A stretch of DNA of 64,000 bases from Pannonibacter sp. SL95 (GTDB lineage: Bacteria; Pseudomonadota; Alphaproteobacteria; Rhizobiales; Stappiaceae). The notes under the pieces were generated by a model. It was not told where the DNA came from. It did not search any database and was given only the letters and a program-made list of their open reading frames with translations. This document shows positions 1 to 8,964 of the stretch, in pieces. How positions within the stretch are numbered: position 1 is the stretch's first letter; every line of letters begins with the position of its first letter. The stretch covers positions 912,501-976,500 of the forward strand of contig NZ_JAPPRC010000003.1 in assembly GCF_026672425.1 (NCBI RefSeq). The letters are read 5' to 3'. A program made the position numbers and the translations under genes.

Positions 1-362
1 AGATTGGCTTCGAGCAGCAGCGCCTCGGTTTCAGTGCGTGTCAGCACGAATTCCATGGCGGCCGTTGCCATGATCATCCGCATGATCCGGTTCGATTGCC
101 CCTGAAGGCGGGTGTAGTTGGTCACGCGCTTCTTGAGGCTGCGCGCCTTGCCGACGTAAAGAACATCGCCATTCACATCGAGCATGCGATAGACGCCCGG
201 CCCCATCGGCAGGCGTTTCACCACATCGGCAATGACCTCGACACCGACGAGGCCTGTCGCGCTCTCCGTGTCCGCTGGCAGGAAGGTGACTGCGGGCTGG
301 ACGGCTTCGACGACTTCCTCGGCCTCTTCAGGCGTGTCGGATCGGGAACGGCTGCTGGACAT
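1..362 (-). CDS. uvrC: UvrABC excinuclease subunit C, N-terminal part (runs off the left edge)
   Basis: UvrC makes the dual incisions around UvrA/UvrB-marked DNA lesions in nucleotide excision repair. The visible 5' end encodes the GIY-YIG nuclease domain: GVY at about residues 56-58 and LYVGKA at 68-73, followed by the basic stretch [12 protein letters not shown] and the conserved segment that ends in [14 protein letters not shown]. An acidic leader of about 45 residues precedes the nuclease domain, as is common in rhizobial UvrC. The ATG at 362 is my choice; a GTG lies directly upstream at 365 and the frame stays open further up, so the start is not certain. The upstream neighbour on the same strand is an SDR gene 119 bases away, an order I recall from other Rhizobiales. 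The C-terminal incision domain lies outside the window. Confidence 0.93.
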   Translation of the reverse strand, partial: MSSSRSRSDTPEEAEEVVEAVQPAVTFLPADTESATGLVGVEVIADVVKRLPMGPGVYRMLDVNGDVLYVGKARSLKKRVTNYTRLQGQSNRIMRMIMATAAMEFVLTRTETEALLLEAN

Positions 363-481
363 CACTTCAATCGCTTGCGCCGGCCGGCCTGTGGCCGCCG
401 CGAATCTTGAGGGCAGAAGCGCGAGACTATACCGGATCGGGCGAAAGCCGAAGACGCTGGCGATTCTGGTTCCCGGTCGGC

Positions 482-1249
482 CTATTCGCCCACGCCCACG
501 ACGTCGGCTGTTTCCCAGGCGAGGTGCTGCCCGCCATCCAGTGCGAGCATCTGGCCGGTAACGGATCGCGCCGACCAGAAATAGCGCACGGTCGCGCCGA
601 AGTCTTCGGGAGCCGGGCCACGACGGAGCGGAACGGCGTCCTGCTGCCGCCGGAAATCGTCCTCACTTTGCCGTTCGTTACGGAAGCTTGGTCCCGGCCC
701 GATGGCATTGACGCGGATGCGCGGCGCGAGAGCCTGGGCGGCCATCCGGGTCTGTTCCCACAGGGCGCTTTTCGACAGCGCATAGGACATGAACTTCGGT
801 GTCGGTTTCCAGACCCGCTGGTCGATCAGGTTGACGACAAGACCGTCCGAGCCCTCCGGCAATTGCCGGGCGAAAGCGTCAGTCAGAAACAGCGGTGCCT
901 TCACATGGATCGCAAAATGCTGGTCAAACAGCATCTCGTTCAGCGCGCCGAGTTCGTCCGGCTGGAAGATGGAGGCGTTGTTCACAAGGCAGGTCACGGG
1001 GCCAAGCGGTGATGCGGCGATGTCGCGCATCAGGCGCGCGGTCTCTCCTGCCTCGGTGAGGTCAGCGAAGAAAGTGCCGCAGACGCACCCGGCATCCGAC
1101 AGCTCCCCTGCGAGGGCTTCGACGCGGTCCCGGCCATGATGGGCATGCAGGGCAAGCCGCCAGCCATGGGCTGCCAGATCACGGGCGATCGCCGCGCCGA
1201 TGCGGCTGGAAGCCCCAGTAATCAGGGCAGTTCCGGTCGATGGGGTCAT
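482..1249 (-). CDS. SDR-family oxidoreductase, pteridine reductase/FolM-like
   Basis: A 255-residue short-chain dehydrogenase. The nucleotide-binding motif is TGASSRIG (11-18); the Arg in this motif is typical of NADPH-using pteridine reductases (PTR1) and FolM. NNAS lies at 90-93 and the YxxxK pair is Y156/K160. Thirteen residues before the Tyr the usual Ser is replaced by Asp (NLID, D143), the same D-Y-K catalytic arrangement known from PTR1 and FolM. The likely reaction is NADPH-dependent reduction of a dihydropterin such as dihydromonapterin or dihydrofolate. The C-terminal GGQHLAW also fits this subgroup. It lies upstream of uvrC on the same strand and could be co-transcribed with it. 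Family membership is secure; the substrate is inference. Confidence 0.85.
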   Translation of the reverse strand: MTPSTGTALITGASSRIGAAIARDLAAHGWRLALHAHHGRDRVEALAGELSDAGCVCGTFFADLTEAGETARLMRDIAASPLGPVTCLVNNASIFQPDELGALNEMLFDQHFAIHVKAPLFLTDAFARQLPEGSDGLVVNLIDQRVWKPTPKFMSYALSKSALWEQTRMAAQALAPRIRVNAIGPGPSFRNERQSEDDFRRQQDAVPLRRGPAPEDFGATVRYFWSARSVTGQMLALDGGQHLAWETADVVGVGE

Positions 1250-1375
1250 GATTGTCTTTCTTGTTCAGCCGATCGCCGGATCGAGATCAGGCATCTGGTT
1301 TGCCCGTGCATACGCATCATTGGCAAGGCCCGGATCATCTGCGTTTTCGCGCGGCCGCTGCGGCTCCGGGCTGCG

Positions 1376-1394
1376 TTAACCATGGGCTAACCAT
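1376..1394. promoter_or_regulatory. Paired TTAACCAT-like boxes upstream of the porin gene (possible CtrA sites)
   Basis: TTAACCAT at 1376-1383 is followed one helical turn later by CTAACCAT at 1387-1394. TTAACCAT resembles the CtrA half-site described in Caulobacter and found in many alphaproteobacteria. The pair lies about 180 bases before the porin start, inside a gene-free stretch (1250-1574) in which I see no other feature apart from a T-rich run near 1537-1550 just before the gene. Binding by CtrA is inference only. Confidence 0.35.
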
Positions 1395-1574
1395 GCCGAA
1401 AGTTACCCTGCCCGTGCCACGGTTTTTCCTCATTCCACTAATCTTTCGGACACAAATGGAGCCCATACCTGATCGCGGGTGAGGTTGGGGATTGCTGCCA
1501 CGCTTCATTGCGGCGCTGTCCCTTCTTCAGGTGACGTTTTTTTTGTTTGTAACTGTAATGCGTGGAGCATGATC

Positions 1575-2249
1575 ATGAAGAGTCTTGCAGCAGCCGGCGT
1601 CTCCCTCGCCGTTCTCGCCGCTGTCTCGGGCCAGGCGTTCGCGGCTGACCTTCCGCAGTCGACCTATCCGGCAACCGACTATAGCGCGCCGGTCGACAAT
1701 TCCCGTTTTGACTGGTCTGGTTTCTACTTCGGTGGCAACCTTGGCTGGGGCTGGGGCCAGTTCCGCACCCAGTCGACCCCGACCGGCAAGTTCAATGCCG
1801 ACACGCACGGCGTCGGGTTCGGTGTCCATGGTGGCTACAACCATGAGATTTTCCCGAACTTCATCGCCGGTGTCGAAGCCGACCTGCAGTACTCGGATCT
1901 GGAAAAGCGCCGCGTGTCGAACGGCATCAGCGTTCGCGCCAGCTCCAACTGGAACGGCAGCCTGCGCGGTCGTCTGGGCGTGACCTTTGATCGCTTCATG
2001 ATCTACGGTACCGGTGGTCTGGCCATCGCCGACCTGACCGTCCGCGCTCCGACCGGCAAGCATGACGCCACCCAGCTGGGCTGGACCGTTGGTGCCGGTG
2101 TTGAAGGCGCTGTGACCAACAATGTCACCGCTCGCCTCGAGTACATCTACGCCGACTACGGCCGCGACAGCTTCAACCTGGGTCCGGTTCGGTACCGCAC
2201 CGAAACCCAGACGTCGACGATCCGCGCTGGCGTCAGCTACAAGTTCTGA
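1575..2249 (+). CDS. Outer-membrane beta-barrel protein, Omp25/Omp31-like porin family
   Basis: A 224-residue exported protein. The start at 1575 is chosen because GGAG at 1564-1567 sits 7 bases upstream; in-frame codons further up give an implausible N-terminus. A signal peptide (MKSLAAAGVSLAVLAAVSGQAFA) is followed by a short linker and the typical WSGFYFGGNLGWGWG opening strand, alternating aromatic/glycine strands, and a C-terminal strand ending in Phe (TIRAGVSYKF), the usual barrel-assembly signal. This matches the eight-stranded Omp25/Omp31 and RopB-type proteins of Rhizobiales, which stabilise the outer membrane. It is monocistronic, with a strong terminator 27 bases after the stop. 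Confidence 0.9.
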   Translation: MKSLAAAGVSLAVLAAVSGQAFAADLPQSTYPATDYSAPVDNSRFDWSGFYFGGNLGWGWGQFRTQSTPTGKFNADTHGVGFGVHGGYNHEIFPNFIAGVEADLQYSDLEKRRVSNGISVRASSNWNGSLRGRLGVTFDRFMIYGTGGLAIADLTVRAPTGKHDATQLGWTVGAGVEGAVTNNVTARLEYIYADYGRDSFNLGPVRYRTETQTSTIRAGVSYKF

Positions 2250-2275
2250 TCAGTCTGCCTGACGGCAGCTTGATG

Positions 2276-2305
2276 AGGCCCGGTGATCCGTCACCGGGCC
2301 TTTTT
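2276..2305 (+). terminator. Rho-independent terminator of the porin gene
   Basis: A perfect 11-bp stem (AGGCCCGGTGA at 2276-2286, TCACCGGGCCT at 2291-2301) with a 4-base loop is followed directly by a T run. It lies 27 bases after the porin stop codon. Confidence 0.93.
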
Positions 2306-2386
2306 CGTTTTGATACAAGTTGCGACAAGTGTTTTCTGGAGTTCGGTTTTCCGACTTAGAAGCGACGATTGCACGTATAGACTGCA

Positions 2387-2398
2387 GTTCGGCCGAAC
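2387..2398. promoter_or_regulatory. 12-bp palindrome GTTCGGCCGAAC in front of the RND operon
   Basis: This perfect palindrome lies about 50 bases before the efflux operon start, just after a possible -10-like TATAGA (2376-2381). Its position suits an operator for a TetR-type or similar repressor, but no regulator gene is adjacent. That role is inference. Confidence 0.35.
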
Positions 2399-2449
2399 AG
2401 GCGATGGACCCTGTACGCCGGGCCGGCGGCCATGAGGGAGAGTGACGGG

Positions 2450-3937
2450 ATGCGATTTGTGTTGCGCGGCATCATGGGCCTGTTCTTGTTTGCCGTGATG
2501 CTGGCTGCCATCGGCTTTGGCGGGTATCGCTTCTACAGCGCGGTTACCACGCCTCGGGAGGCGCGCATGCAGCCGCCGGCCGAGCGCAGCTTCATGGCCA
2601 ACACGGCGACATTCGAGGCGACCACGGTTGCGCCCACCATCACGGCCTATGGCCAGATCCGCAGCTGGCGGACGCTGCAACTGCGCGCGTCATCGGATGG
2701 GCGCCTGGTCGAGATGGCCGATACGTTCCGCGACGGCGCCAGGGTCAAGGCAGGCGATGTGCTGTTGCGCATCGATCCGGCCGAAGCCACATCGCGCCTT
2801 CTTGATGCGCAAGCCAACCTTGCCGATGCCCAGTCTGACAAGGCGGAGGCCGAGGAGGCGATTGGCGCAGCGGAGCGCGAGCTGGAGGCAACACGCCAGC
2901 AGGTCGAGCTGCGCAAGCAGGCGCTGGACCGGCAGAAGCAATTGATGGAAAAAGGATATTCCACGATGGCTCTGGTCGAGCAGGAGCAGCTCGCCGTGGC
3001 GTCGATCGAACAGTCCCTCAACAACCGTCTGCAGTCGGTTGTCTCGGCCCGCAAGCGCATCGAGCGCACCGATTTCGCCGTGAAGCGCGGTGAGGTTGCC
3101 GTCAGCGACGCCGAACGCATCCTGCAGGAAACGACTGTCACGGCTCCGTTCGATGGCATTCTCGACACCGTCGGTGTGACCCTCGGGCGCCGTGTCTCGC
3201 CCAACGAGGCGCTTGCCAATCTCATCGATCCAACAGCGCTTGAAGTGCGGTTCTCGGTTTCGACCGAGCAGTTCTCGCGGCTTCTGGATACCCAGGGCCG
3301 CTTGCTGCCGCAGCCGGTTCGGGTCGTGCTGGGACTGGGTGAACGCAAGATCGAGGCGCGGGGGCTGCTGGAGCGGGTCGCCGCTGTCGTCGGCGAGGGC
3401 GAAGCAGGGCGGACGCTGTTCGCCAGCCTGGATGTCACCGCCGACACGGTGTTCCGGCCCGGTGATTTCGTGACCGTCGAAGTCGAGGAACCCGCGCTGA
3501 CCGGCGTCGCCTTGCTTCCTGCAAGTGCTGCGACCGAGGATGGCCGCGTGCTGGTGGTCGGGGAGGGGGATCGTCTCGAAGAGATCCAGACCCGCATTCT
3601 GCGCCGCAGGGGCAACGAGCTGATCGTGGCGGATGTTCCCTTCGGCAAGGATTTCGTGCGTGAACGGCTGCCGCAGCTTGGAACAGGCATTCGCATCCAG
3701 AAGCGCCCGGCCAATCAGCCGCAGCCCGGCCCGGCTGTCGCGTCCGGCACGCCGTCAGCGCCGGCATCTGATGTCGTGACGCTGGATCCGGAGCGCCGCG
3801 CGGCGCTGCTGGCACAGCTTGAGGCCAGCAACATGCCGCAGGACCGCAAAACCCGGCTGATCGAGGCGTTGAAGCAGCCGGAAGTCTCCAAGGCCCTGAT
3901 CGAACGGATCGAAGCGCGCGCTGGACGGAGGGGCTGA
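2450..3937 (+). CDS. RND efflux periplasmic adaptor (membrane fusion protein)
   Basis: A 495-residue HlyD/AcrA-type adaptor that links an RND pump to an outer-membrane channel. A single N-terminal membrane anchor (FVLRGIMGLFLFAVMLAAIGFGGYRF) is followed by the lipoyl half-motif (SSDGRLVEMADTFRDGARVKAGDVLLRID) and a long Lys/Arg/Glu/Ala-rich coiled-coil hairpin at roughly residues 110-205. The second lipoyl half (TVTAPFDGILDTVGVTLGRRV) and the beta-barrel/membrane-proximal domain come next. The C-terminus carries an extra Pro-rich linker and a charged helical tail (about residues 415-495) that is longer than usual. The start at 2450 is preferred over the in-frame ATG at 2432 because GGGAG lies 9 bases before it. 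The permease gene begins 3 bases after the stop. Confidence 0.9.
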   Translation: MRFVLRGIMGLFLFAVMLAAIGFGGYRFYSAVTTPREARMQPPAERSFMANTATFEATTVAPTITAYGQIRSWRTLQLRASSDGRLVEMADTFRDGARVKAGDVLLRIDPAEATSRLLDAQANLADAQSDKAEAEEAIGAAERELEATRQQVELRKQALDRQKQLMEKGYSTMALVEQEQLAVASIEQSLNNRLQSVVSARKRIERTDFAVKRGEVAVSDAERILQETTVTAPFDGILDTVGVTLGRRVSPNEALANLIDPTALEVRFSVSTEQFSRLLDTQGRLLPQPVRVVLGLGERKIEARGLLERVAAVVGEGEAGRTLFASLDVTADTVFRPGDFVTVEVEEPALTGVALLPASAATEDGRVLVVGEGDRLEEIQTRILRRRGNELIVADVPFGKDFVRERLPQLGTGIRIQKRPANQPQPGPAVASGTPSAPASDVVTLDPERRAALLAQLEASNMPQDRKTRLIEALKQPEVSKALIERIEARAGRRG

Positions 3938-3940
3938 CCG

Positions 3941-6900
3941 ATGCGTTCTCCTGGCGGCGAGAAGTTTGGCTCCTTCCTCGACTACATGGTCCGGCATGGG
4001 ACTGCGGCGAACCTGTTGCTGATGATCATGCTGCTGGCCGGCGTCTTTGCCGCGACGCAGATCCGGACGCAGTATTTTCCTGACGTGGTCAACGAGACCA
4101 TGACCGTGACCGTGCGCTGGGCCGGCGCAGGGCCAGAGGACATGGACCGGGGCGTCGTCGAAGTGCTCGCGCCGCCGCTGCTCGCCGTCGAGGGCGTTGA
4201 GGAAGCGCAGACCGTTGCCAGGCAGGGCGTTGCGACCTTCACCCTGACCTTCGAGGCTGACTGGGACATGGCCCGCGCCTCGGAAGAGGTGAAAGCCGCT
4301 GTCGACCAGAACCGCAGCAACCTGCCAGCCGGATCTGAGCAGCCTGACGTTGCCCGCGGCGGCTTTCGTGACCGGGTGACGAATGTCGTCATCTACGGCC
4401 CGGTGGATCTCGACCAGATCGGCCGGCTTGCCGACGATCTGCAGAGCCGGCTGTTTCGCGCCGGTGTGACGCAGGTGACCGTGCGCGGTGTCGCTGATCC
4501 GATCATCCGCGTCAGCCTGCGCGAGGCCGATCTGATCCGGCATGACCTGACGCTTCAGGACGTCGCCGATGCCATCGGCACCGAGGCGGAAGCGACACCG
4601 GCGGGCAACATCGCCAACGGCTCCGCGCGGCTGCGAACGGGGGCAGACCGGCGCAGCGAGAGCGATCTTGGCGATATTCGCATCCGCGCACCGGCCGGCG
4701 GCGAGGCCCTGGTGCTGCGCGCCGTCGCCAACATTGCGACCGAGGGCGCGGAGAAGGGCGTTGCCTATTTCCATGAAGGCCAGCCGGCCGTCGTCCTGCG
4801 CATCGATCGCAATGCCCAGGGCGATACGATCAAGCTGCAATCCCTGGTCGAAAAGACCATTGCGGACATCCGGCCGACGCTGCCGTCCGGCGTGCAGATC
4901 ACGCTGACGGAAACGCGGACACAGGAGATTGTCGACCGGCTGAACATCCTGGTCGAGAACGGCATCGGCGGGCTTCTGCTGGTGCTGCTGTTCTTGTTCC
5001 TGTTCCTGTCGGCACGCACGGCTTTCTGGGTCGCGGCCGGCATCCCGGTTGCCATGGCGGCCACCATCGGCATGATGTACGCGCTCGGCATGACGCTGAA
5101 CATGATGTCGCTGTTCGCGCTCATCATCTGTCTCGGCATCGTGGTCGATGACGCGATCGTCGTTGGCGAGCATGCGGATGCACTTGGCAAACAGGGCTAT
5201 TCGCCGGCCGATGCGGCGTCCCTCGCGGCACGCCGGATGACGGCGCCGGTGATTGCAGCGTCGTTGACCACAATCATCGCCTTTGCCGGGCTTGCAGCTG
5301 TTGGTGGACGCTTTGGTTCGCTGATCAAGGACATTCCGGTGACCGTCGCCATTGTCCTGATGGCCAGTTTGGTGGAGTCCTTCTTCATTCTGCCAGCCCA
5401 CATGAAACACGCCATTGCCGCCGAGCGGCGGACGCAGTCCTGGATCGACTGGCCTAACCGCGTCTTCAATCGTGGCTTCGAATGGTTCGTCCGGCGGCTG
5501 TTCCGTCCGTTCACTGCGCTTGTGCTGAAGCTGCGCTACCCGGTTCTGGGCGGCAGCATCATGATCCTGCTGCTGTCGCTCAGCCTCTATGTGGACGGGA
5601 CCGTGCCCTGGCGGTTCTTCAATTCGCCGGAGCGGGCGGTTGTGTCCGCCAATGTCGCGATGATGCCGGGGGCGGAGCGGGACGACACCAAGGCGATGCT
5701 GCGCGAGATGGAACGGGCGCTGGCTGCGGTCAATGCACGCTATACGGAACAGTATGGCACGGCGCCGGTGCTCTTTGCCCTGACGCAGGTTGGCGGCAGC
5801 TCGGGCTGGGGCTTCAGGGCCGGGGAGACCAAGGACCCGGACCAGCTTGGCAGCATCGACATTGAGCTGATTGACCCGGATCTGCGGCCTTATTCCGCGA
5901 GCCGCTTCCTTTCCGACTGGGAAAAAGAGGTGAAGGCGACGCCGCTGATGGAGACCCTGTCGCTGCGTGGCGGCCGATCGGGTCCGGGTGGCCAGGCCAT
6001 CGACGTCCGCCTGCGCGGGGGATCGGCCGATACGCTGAAGGCGGCAGCCGAAGACCTGAAACGGCAGCTGTCGATGCTTCCCGGCGTCGGCGCGCTCGAA
6101 GACACGATGGCTTATGACAAGACGGAACTCACCGTCCGCCTGACGCCCAAGGGCGAAGCCCTGGGGTTCCGCTCCGAGCAGATTGCCAAGGAGCTGCGCG
6201 ACCGGCTGGAGGGCATCGAGGTCGTCGAGTTCCCGCTCGACCGGCGCACGGTGACGATCAAGGTGAACATGCCGGACGAGGAAACAAATTCCGCGTTCCT
6301 GTATGAAACCCGGATCAAGTCACCGGCCGGTGCCTATGTGGCCCTGAACGAGGTCGTCACCGTTACAGCGGACTACGGCTTTTCGTCCGTGCGGCGCGAG
6401 GATGGGCTGAGAACGCTGCGGGTGACGGGTGACATTTCGGAAGACGATGCATCCGCAGCCGTTCAGGTGATGGACAGCCTGACCGGGCGCATCCTGCCGC
6501 AGATTGCCAGCGGATATGGCATCGAAACCGAGCTTGGCGGCCTTGCGGAACAGGAGAACGATTTCCTGCGCGATGCGATGCTCGGGCTCGGGCTCTGCCT
6601 TGCCGGCATCTACCTGACCCTGGCCTGGATCTTCGAGTCCTGGACACGGCCGCTGATCATCATGCTGGTGATCCCGTTTGGCGCGGTCGGGATGATCTGG
6701 GGCCACTATCTGCACGGACTGCCGCTGTCGATGTTTTCGATCATCGGTTTCATCGGCATGGCCGGGATCATCATCAATGACTCCATCGTGCTGGTGACGA
6801 CGATTGACGAGCAGCGGATGGTGAAGCCGTTCCGGCAGGCGATTGTCGATGGCGTCTGTGACCGGTTGCGCGCGGTGATCCTGACCACGGCGACGACGGT

Positions 6901-7126
6901 TTTCGGTCTCGCACCACTGTTGTTCGAGGCAAGCCGCGCGGCACAGTTCCTGCTGCCGACCGTGATTACGCTGGCCTATGGTCTCGGCTTCGGCCTGTTG
7001 CTGGTGCTGCTTCTGACGCCGTCACTGCTGGCGATCCAGCATGATTGCGGCATGGCGCTGCGCTCGGGGCGCCGCGGACTGAAGGCCATACTGGGCAAGC
7101 GCGGAGCACTCGGCACGCGGACCTGA
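3941..7126 (+). CDS. RND-family efflux permease (AcrB/acriflavine-resistance type)
   Basis: A 1061-residue inner-membrane proton antiporter, the usual length for the family. The N-terminus carries TM1 (NLLLMIMLLAGVFAA) followed by the periplasmic porter-domain start (RTQYFPDVVNETMTVTVRWAGAGPEDMD). A first block of membrane helices (about 340-545) contains the LGIVVDDAIVVGEH segment, with the adjacent Asp pair used for proton relay in RND pumps. A second periplasmic half and a second helix block (about 875-1040) end the protein. It belongs with the adaptor gene directly upstream. No outer-membrane TolC-like gene is nearby, so the pump probably shares a channel encoded elsewhere. Substrates cannot be told from sequence. 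Confidence 0.92.
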   Translation: MRSPGGEKFGSFLDYMVRHGTAANLLLMIMLLAGVFAATQIRTQYFPDVVNETMTVTVRWAGAGPEDMDRGVVEVLAPPLLAVEGVEEAQTVARQGVATFTLTFEADWDMARASEEVKAAVDQNRSNLPAGSEQPDVARGGFRDRVTNVVIYGPVDLDQIGRLADDLQSRLFRAGVTQVTVRGVADPIIRVSLREADLIRHDLTLQDVADAIGTEAEATPAGNIANGSARLRTGADRRSESDLGDIRIRAPAGGEALVLRAVANIATEGAEKGVAYFHEGQPAVVLRIDRNAQGDTIKLQSLVEKTIADIRPTLPSGVQITLTETRTQEIVDRLNILVENGIGGLLLVLLFLFLFLSARTAFWVAAGIPVAMAATIGMMYALGMTLNMMSLFALIICLGIVVDDAIVVGEHADALGKQGYSPADAASLAARRMTAPVIAASLTTIIAFAGLAAVGGRFGSLIKDIPVTVAIVLMASLVESFFILPAHMKHAIAAERRTQSWIDWPNRVFNRGFEWFVRRLFRPFTALVLKLRYPVLGGSIMILLLSLSLYVDGTVPWRFFNSPERAVVSANVAMMPGAERDDTKAMLREMERALAAVNARYTEQYGTAPVLFALTQVGGSSGWGFRAGETKDPDQLGSIDIELIDPDLRPYSASRFLSDWEKEVKATPLMETLSLRGGRSGPGGQAIDVRLRGGSADTLKAAAEDLKRQLSMLPGVGALEDTMAYDKTELTVRLTPKGEALGFRSEQIAKELRDRLEGIEVVEFPLDRRTVTIKVNMPDEETNSAFLYETRIKSPAGAYVALNEVVTVTADYGFSSVRREDGLRTLRVTGDISEDDASAAVQVMDSLTGRILPQIASGYGIETELGGLAEQENDFLRDAMLGLGLCLAGIYLTLAWIFESWTRPLIIMLVIPFGAVGMIWGHYLHGLPLSMFSIIGFIGMAGIIINDSIVLVTTIDEQRMVKPFRQAIVDGVCDRLRAVILTTATTVFGLAPLLFEASRAAQFLLPTVITLAYGLGFGLLLVLLLTPSLLAIQHDCGMALRSGRRGLKAILGKRGALGTRT

Positions 7127-7133
7127 AAACGCC

Positions 7134-7157
7134 GAGGCAGGACAAACGCCCTGCCTC
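7134..7157 (-). terminator. Hairpin between convergent RND and GST genes
   Basis: GAGGCAGG (7134-7141) pairs with CCTGCCTC (7150-7157). On the minus strand the stem is followed by GGCGTTTTC, a weak T tract. It probably ends the GST transcript and may also slow rightward transcription. Confidence 0.45.
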
Positions 7158-7170
7158 AGGCCATTCATAC

Positions 7171-7791
7171 TTACCACTCGACCGGTTCGATCCGGGTCTT
7201 TGCAAACATCGGGACATGCGCCTCGAAGCTGCCGAGCCAGGCTGCCAGATGCGGGGCGTTGTCGCGCCAGACACCCTTGAAGCGCAGGTCGAGATAGCCA
7301 AGAGCGCAGGCGAGGGCGATCTCGCCGATGTCGACACTGCCGCTCGTGACCATGCGCGGTGGCGCGGCTTCCAGCGCTGACAGGGCCCGCGCAACCTTGT
7401 CGGCCTGATAGGCGACCCAGTCGGGGTGGCGACGCTCTTCCGGGCGGACGCGTTTTTCATAGACTTGCAGGATGCTGGCGTCGTTGATGCCATCGGCCAG
7501 CGCCTGCAGGCGGAGAACGTCGAAGCGGGCGATGTCGGCCGGAATGATACGGCCGCCGCCAGCGATGAAATCGAGATACTCGACGATGACGCGACTGTCG
7601 TAGAGCACCGTGCCATCCTCGAGGATCAGGGCCGGGATCTTGCCCAGCGGGTTCTGGATCCGCAGCGTATCTTCCGGGTTGGCGGTGTCGGCCGGATCGA
7701 TGGTGATGCGGTCCATCAACCCCAGCACGCTGGCTGCGATCTTGACCTTGCGCCCGAACGGGGAGGCCGGCGAGGAACGAAGGATGAGCAT
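7171..7791 (-). CDS. Glutathione S-transferase family protein
   Basis: A 206-residue protein with the cytosolic GST layout. The thioredoxin-like N-terminal domain starts MLILRSSPASPFGRKVKIA, with a Ser-Pro-Phe site where the glutathione-activating residue is expected. NPLGKIPALILEDGTVLYDSRVIVEYLD follows and holds the cis-Pro and the Ser that bind the glutathione gamma-glutamyl group. The rest is an all-helical C-terminal domain. The ATG at 7791 matches the family N-terminus; an in-frame ATG seven codons upstream would add an atypical leader. The gene stands alone and converges on the RND operon. The substrate is unknown. Confidence 0.9.
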   Translation of the reverse strand: MLILRSSPASPFGRKVKIAASVLGLMDRITIDPADTANPEDTLRIQNPLGKIPALILEDGTVLYDSRVIVEYLDFIAGGGRIIPADIARFDVLRLQALADGINDASILQVYEKRVRPEERRHPDWVAYQADKVARALSALEAAPPRMVTSGSVDIGEIALACALGYLDLRFKGVWRDNAPHLAAWLGSFEAHVPMFAKTRIEPVEW

Positions 7792-7993
7792 GGGCAGGAA
7801 ACTCCGGAGCATGCGTGCGGCTGGACAGCCGGTTGTGGCAAGGCGTTAACTGTGCACGCCATCCGCAGAGCCGCAAGGGGGGAAACGCCGTTAAATCGCT
7901 GGGATCTTTGAAATAAACTCTAATGGATTGTCTTAAGTTTTTTTAAAGGATTGCGGCTAGGTTCGGGAACGTCGTGAAGCGCGGAGCCGGGAA

Positions 7994-8278
7994 TTGGCGG
8001 TTACAGAAATCTGGAGCAGATACTGGTTTGCAAGATGCCTGATTGAAACGGGGCTGCTCGCTTGCCTGTTCTATGCTCTGTCCGGTCCGGCATTTGAGGC
8101 TTGGCGACCGGGTTTTGCCGACGCTCCGCTGCGTGCCTATCGTGAAGCAGTGCACGAGGCAGCGGATGAGGCTCAGTATGTGCTGGAGAGCGGCCCGGCG
8201 CGTGTCGTTACCTTGCGCATCGAGAGGATGCGCCGCGAATATATCGACAACAATCTGAAGCTCAACCTGCCGCGCTGA
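7994..8278 (+). CDS. Small hypothetical protein with one membrane segment
   Basis: A 94-residue reading frame starting at TTG, with GGAG (7983-7986) 7 bases upstream. A hydrophobic stretch near residues 11-35 (FARCLIETGLLACLFYALSGPAF) suggests a membrane helix, and the second half is charged and helical, ending RREYIDNNLKLNLPR. I do not recognise the family. It converges on the RNase T2 gene with 7 bases between the stops. The preceding 200 bases are AT-richer than their surroundings and probably hold its promoter. A reading frame on the opposite strand overlaps it but has less protein-like composition. Confidence 0.5.
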   Translation: MAVTEIWSRYWFARCLIETGLLACLFYALSGPAFEAWRPGFADAPLRAYREAVHEAADEAQYVLESGPARVVTLRIERMRREYIDNNLKLNLPR

Positions 8279-8285
8279 CAGCTGT

Positions 8286-8951
8286 TCAGTTCCGGGGAGC
8301 TGGAACTTCCACCACCCGTGAGCGGCAGTCCGCCCGATCAACGCCCGGGCACGACCGGAAATTCAGCTCCTTGTCGTAGCAGATCCGGACCTCCTGCAGC
8401 TTTCCACTCGTGCAGGTAACGGCGATGGCCGTGTCGCGCAGACCCGGATTGGCAAGGCGAAACGCGGTTTCAACGGCATCCGGCCCGATGCGGCCGCCAT
8501 TGCGCAGGTTCTGGAAGGCCGCAGGTATGCGGATCTTCTCGAAGGCTGCGCGGGTCTTGTCAAAATAGGCGGACGGGCTCAGGCCGCTGCAACTGCCATG
8601 CTTGCGCCACTGGTGCTGCATCAAGCCCCGGCTCGGCATGATGTCATACATGCCTTGCAGCACCTCCGGGCTTGGCTGCAACTCGCGCGGCAAGGCGCAG
8701 AAATCCGGCCAGCCACGTTCCTTCTGCGGCCAAAGGCCATGCACGATGAAGCGGAATGGCCGCGACGCGCGGCATTGCTGCGGATCGGCACGTGAGCCCG
8801 CTTCGGCGCAATAGGTGGGGGACCAGGACAGCGCCAGGACGTAGAAGTCGAAGTCACCCGGCTCGTCCTCATTTGCCCAGGCCGGCGCAAGCGCTGCGCC
8901 AGCGAGGACAAGCGCGATTGCCGCGCGCTTCGCGATCCAGGATCCAAGCAT
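8286..8951 (-). CDS. Secreted ribonuclease T2 family protein
   Basis: A 221-residue endoribonuclease expected in the periplasm. The start at 8951 gives a clear signal peptide (AIALVLAGAALAPAWA) after a short basic N-terminus. Both catalytic segments are intact: FIVHGLWPQ (CAS1, catalytic His) and HQWRKHGSC (CAS2, His-Glu/Lys-His site, here with Lys-His). The mature domain opens with DFDFYVLALSWSPTYC, the usual RNase T2 first strand, and carries several Cys for disulfides. The enzyme cuts RNA through 2',3'-cyclic phosphates with little base preference. It is the second gene of a two-gene operon, 13 bases behind a small secreted protein. Confidence 0.92.
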   Translation of the reverse strand: MLGSWIAKRAAIALVLAGAALAPAWANEDEPGDFDFYVLALSWSPTYCAEAGSRADPQQCRASRPFRFIVHGLWPQKERGWPDFCALPRELQPSPEVLQGMYDIMPSRGLMQHQWRKHGSCSGLSPSAYFDKTRAAFEKIRIPAAFQNLRNGGRIGPDAVETAFRLANPGLRDTAIAVTCTSGKLQEVRICYDKELNFRSCPGVDRADCRSRVVEVPAPRN

Positions 8952-8964
8952 GGGCCGTCTCTGT

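Noticed and set aside
3755-5410. A 551-codon minus-strand frame over the RND permease gene
   Set aside because: Shadow of the permease; its composition (His, Arg, Asp, Gln-rich) is not protein-like and no ribosome site is present.
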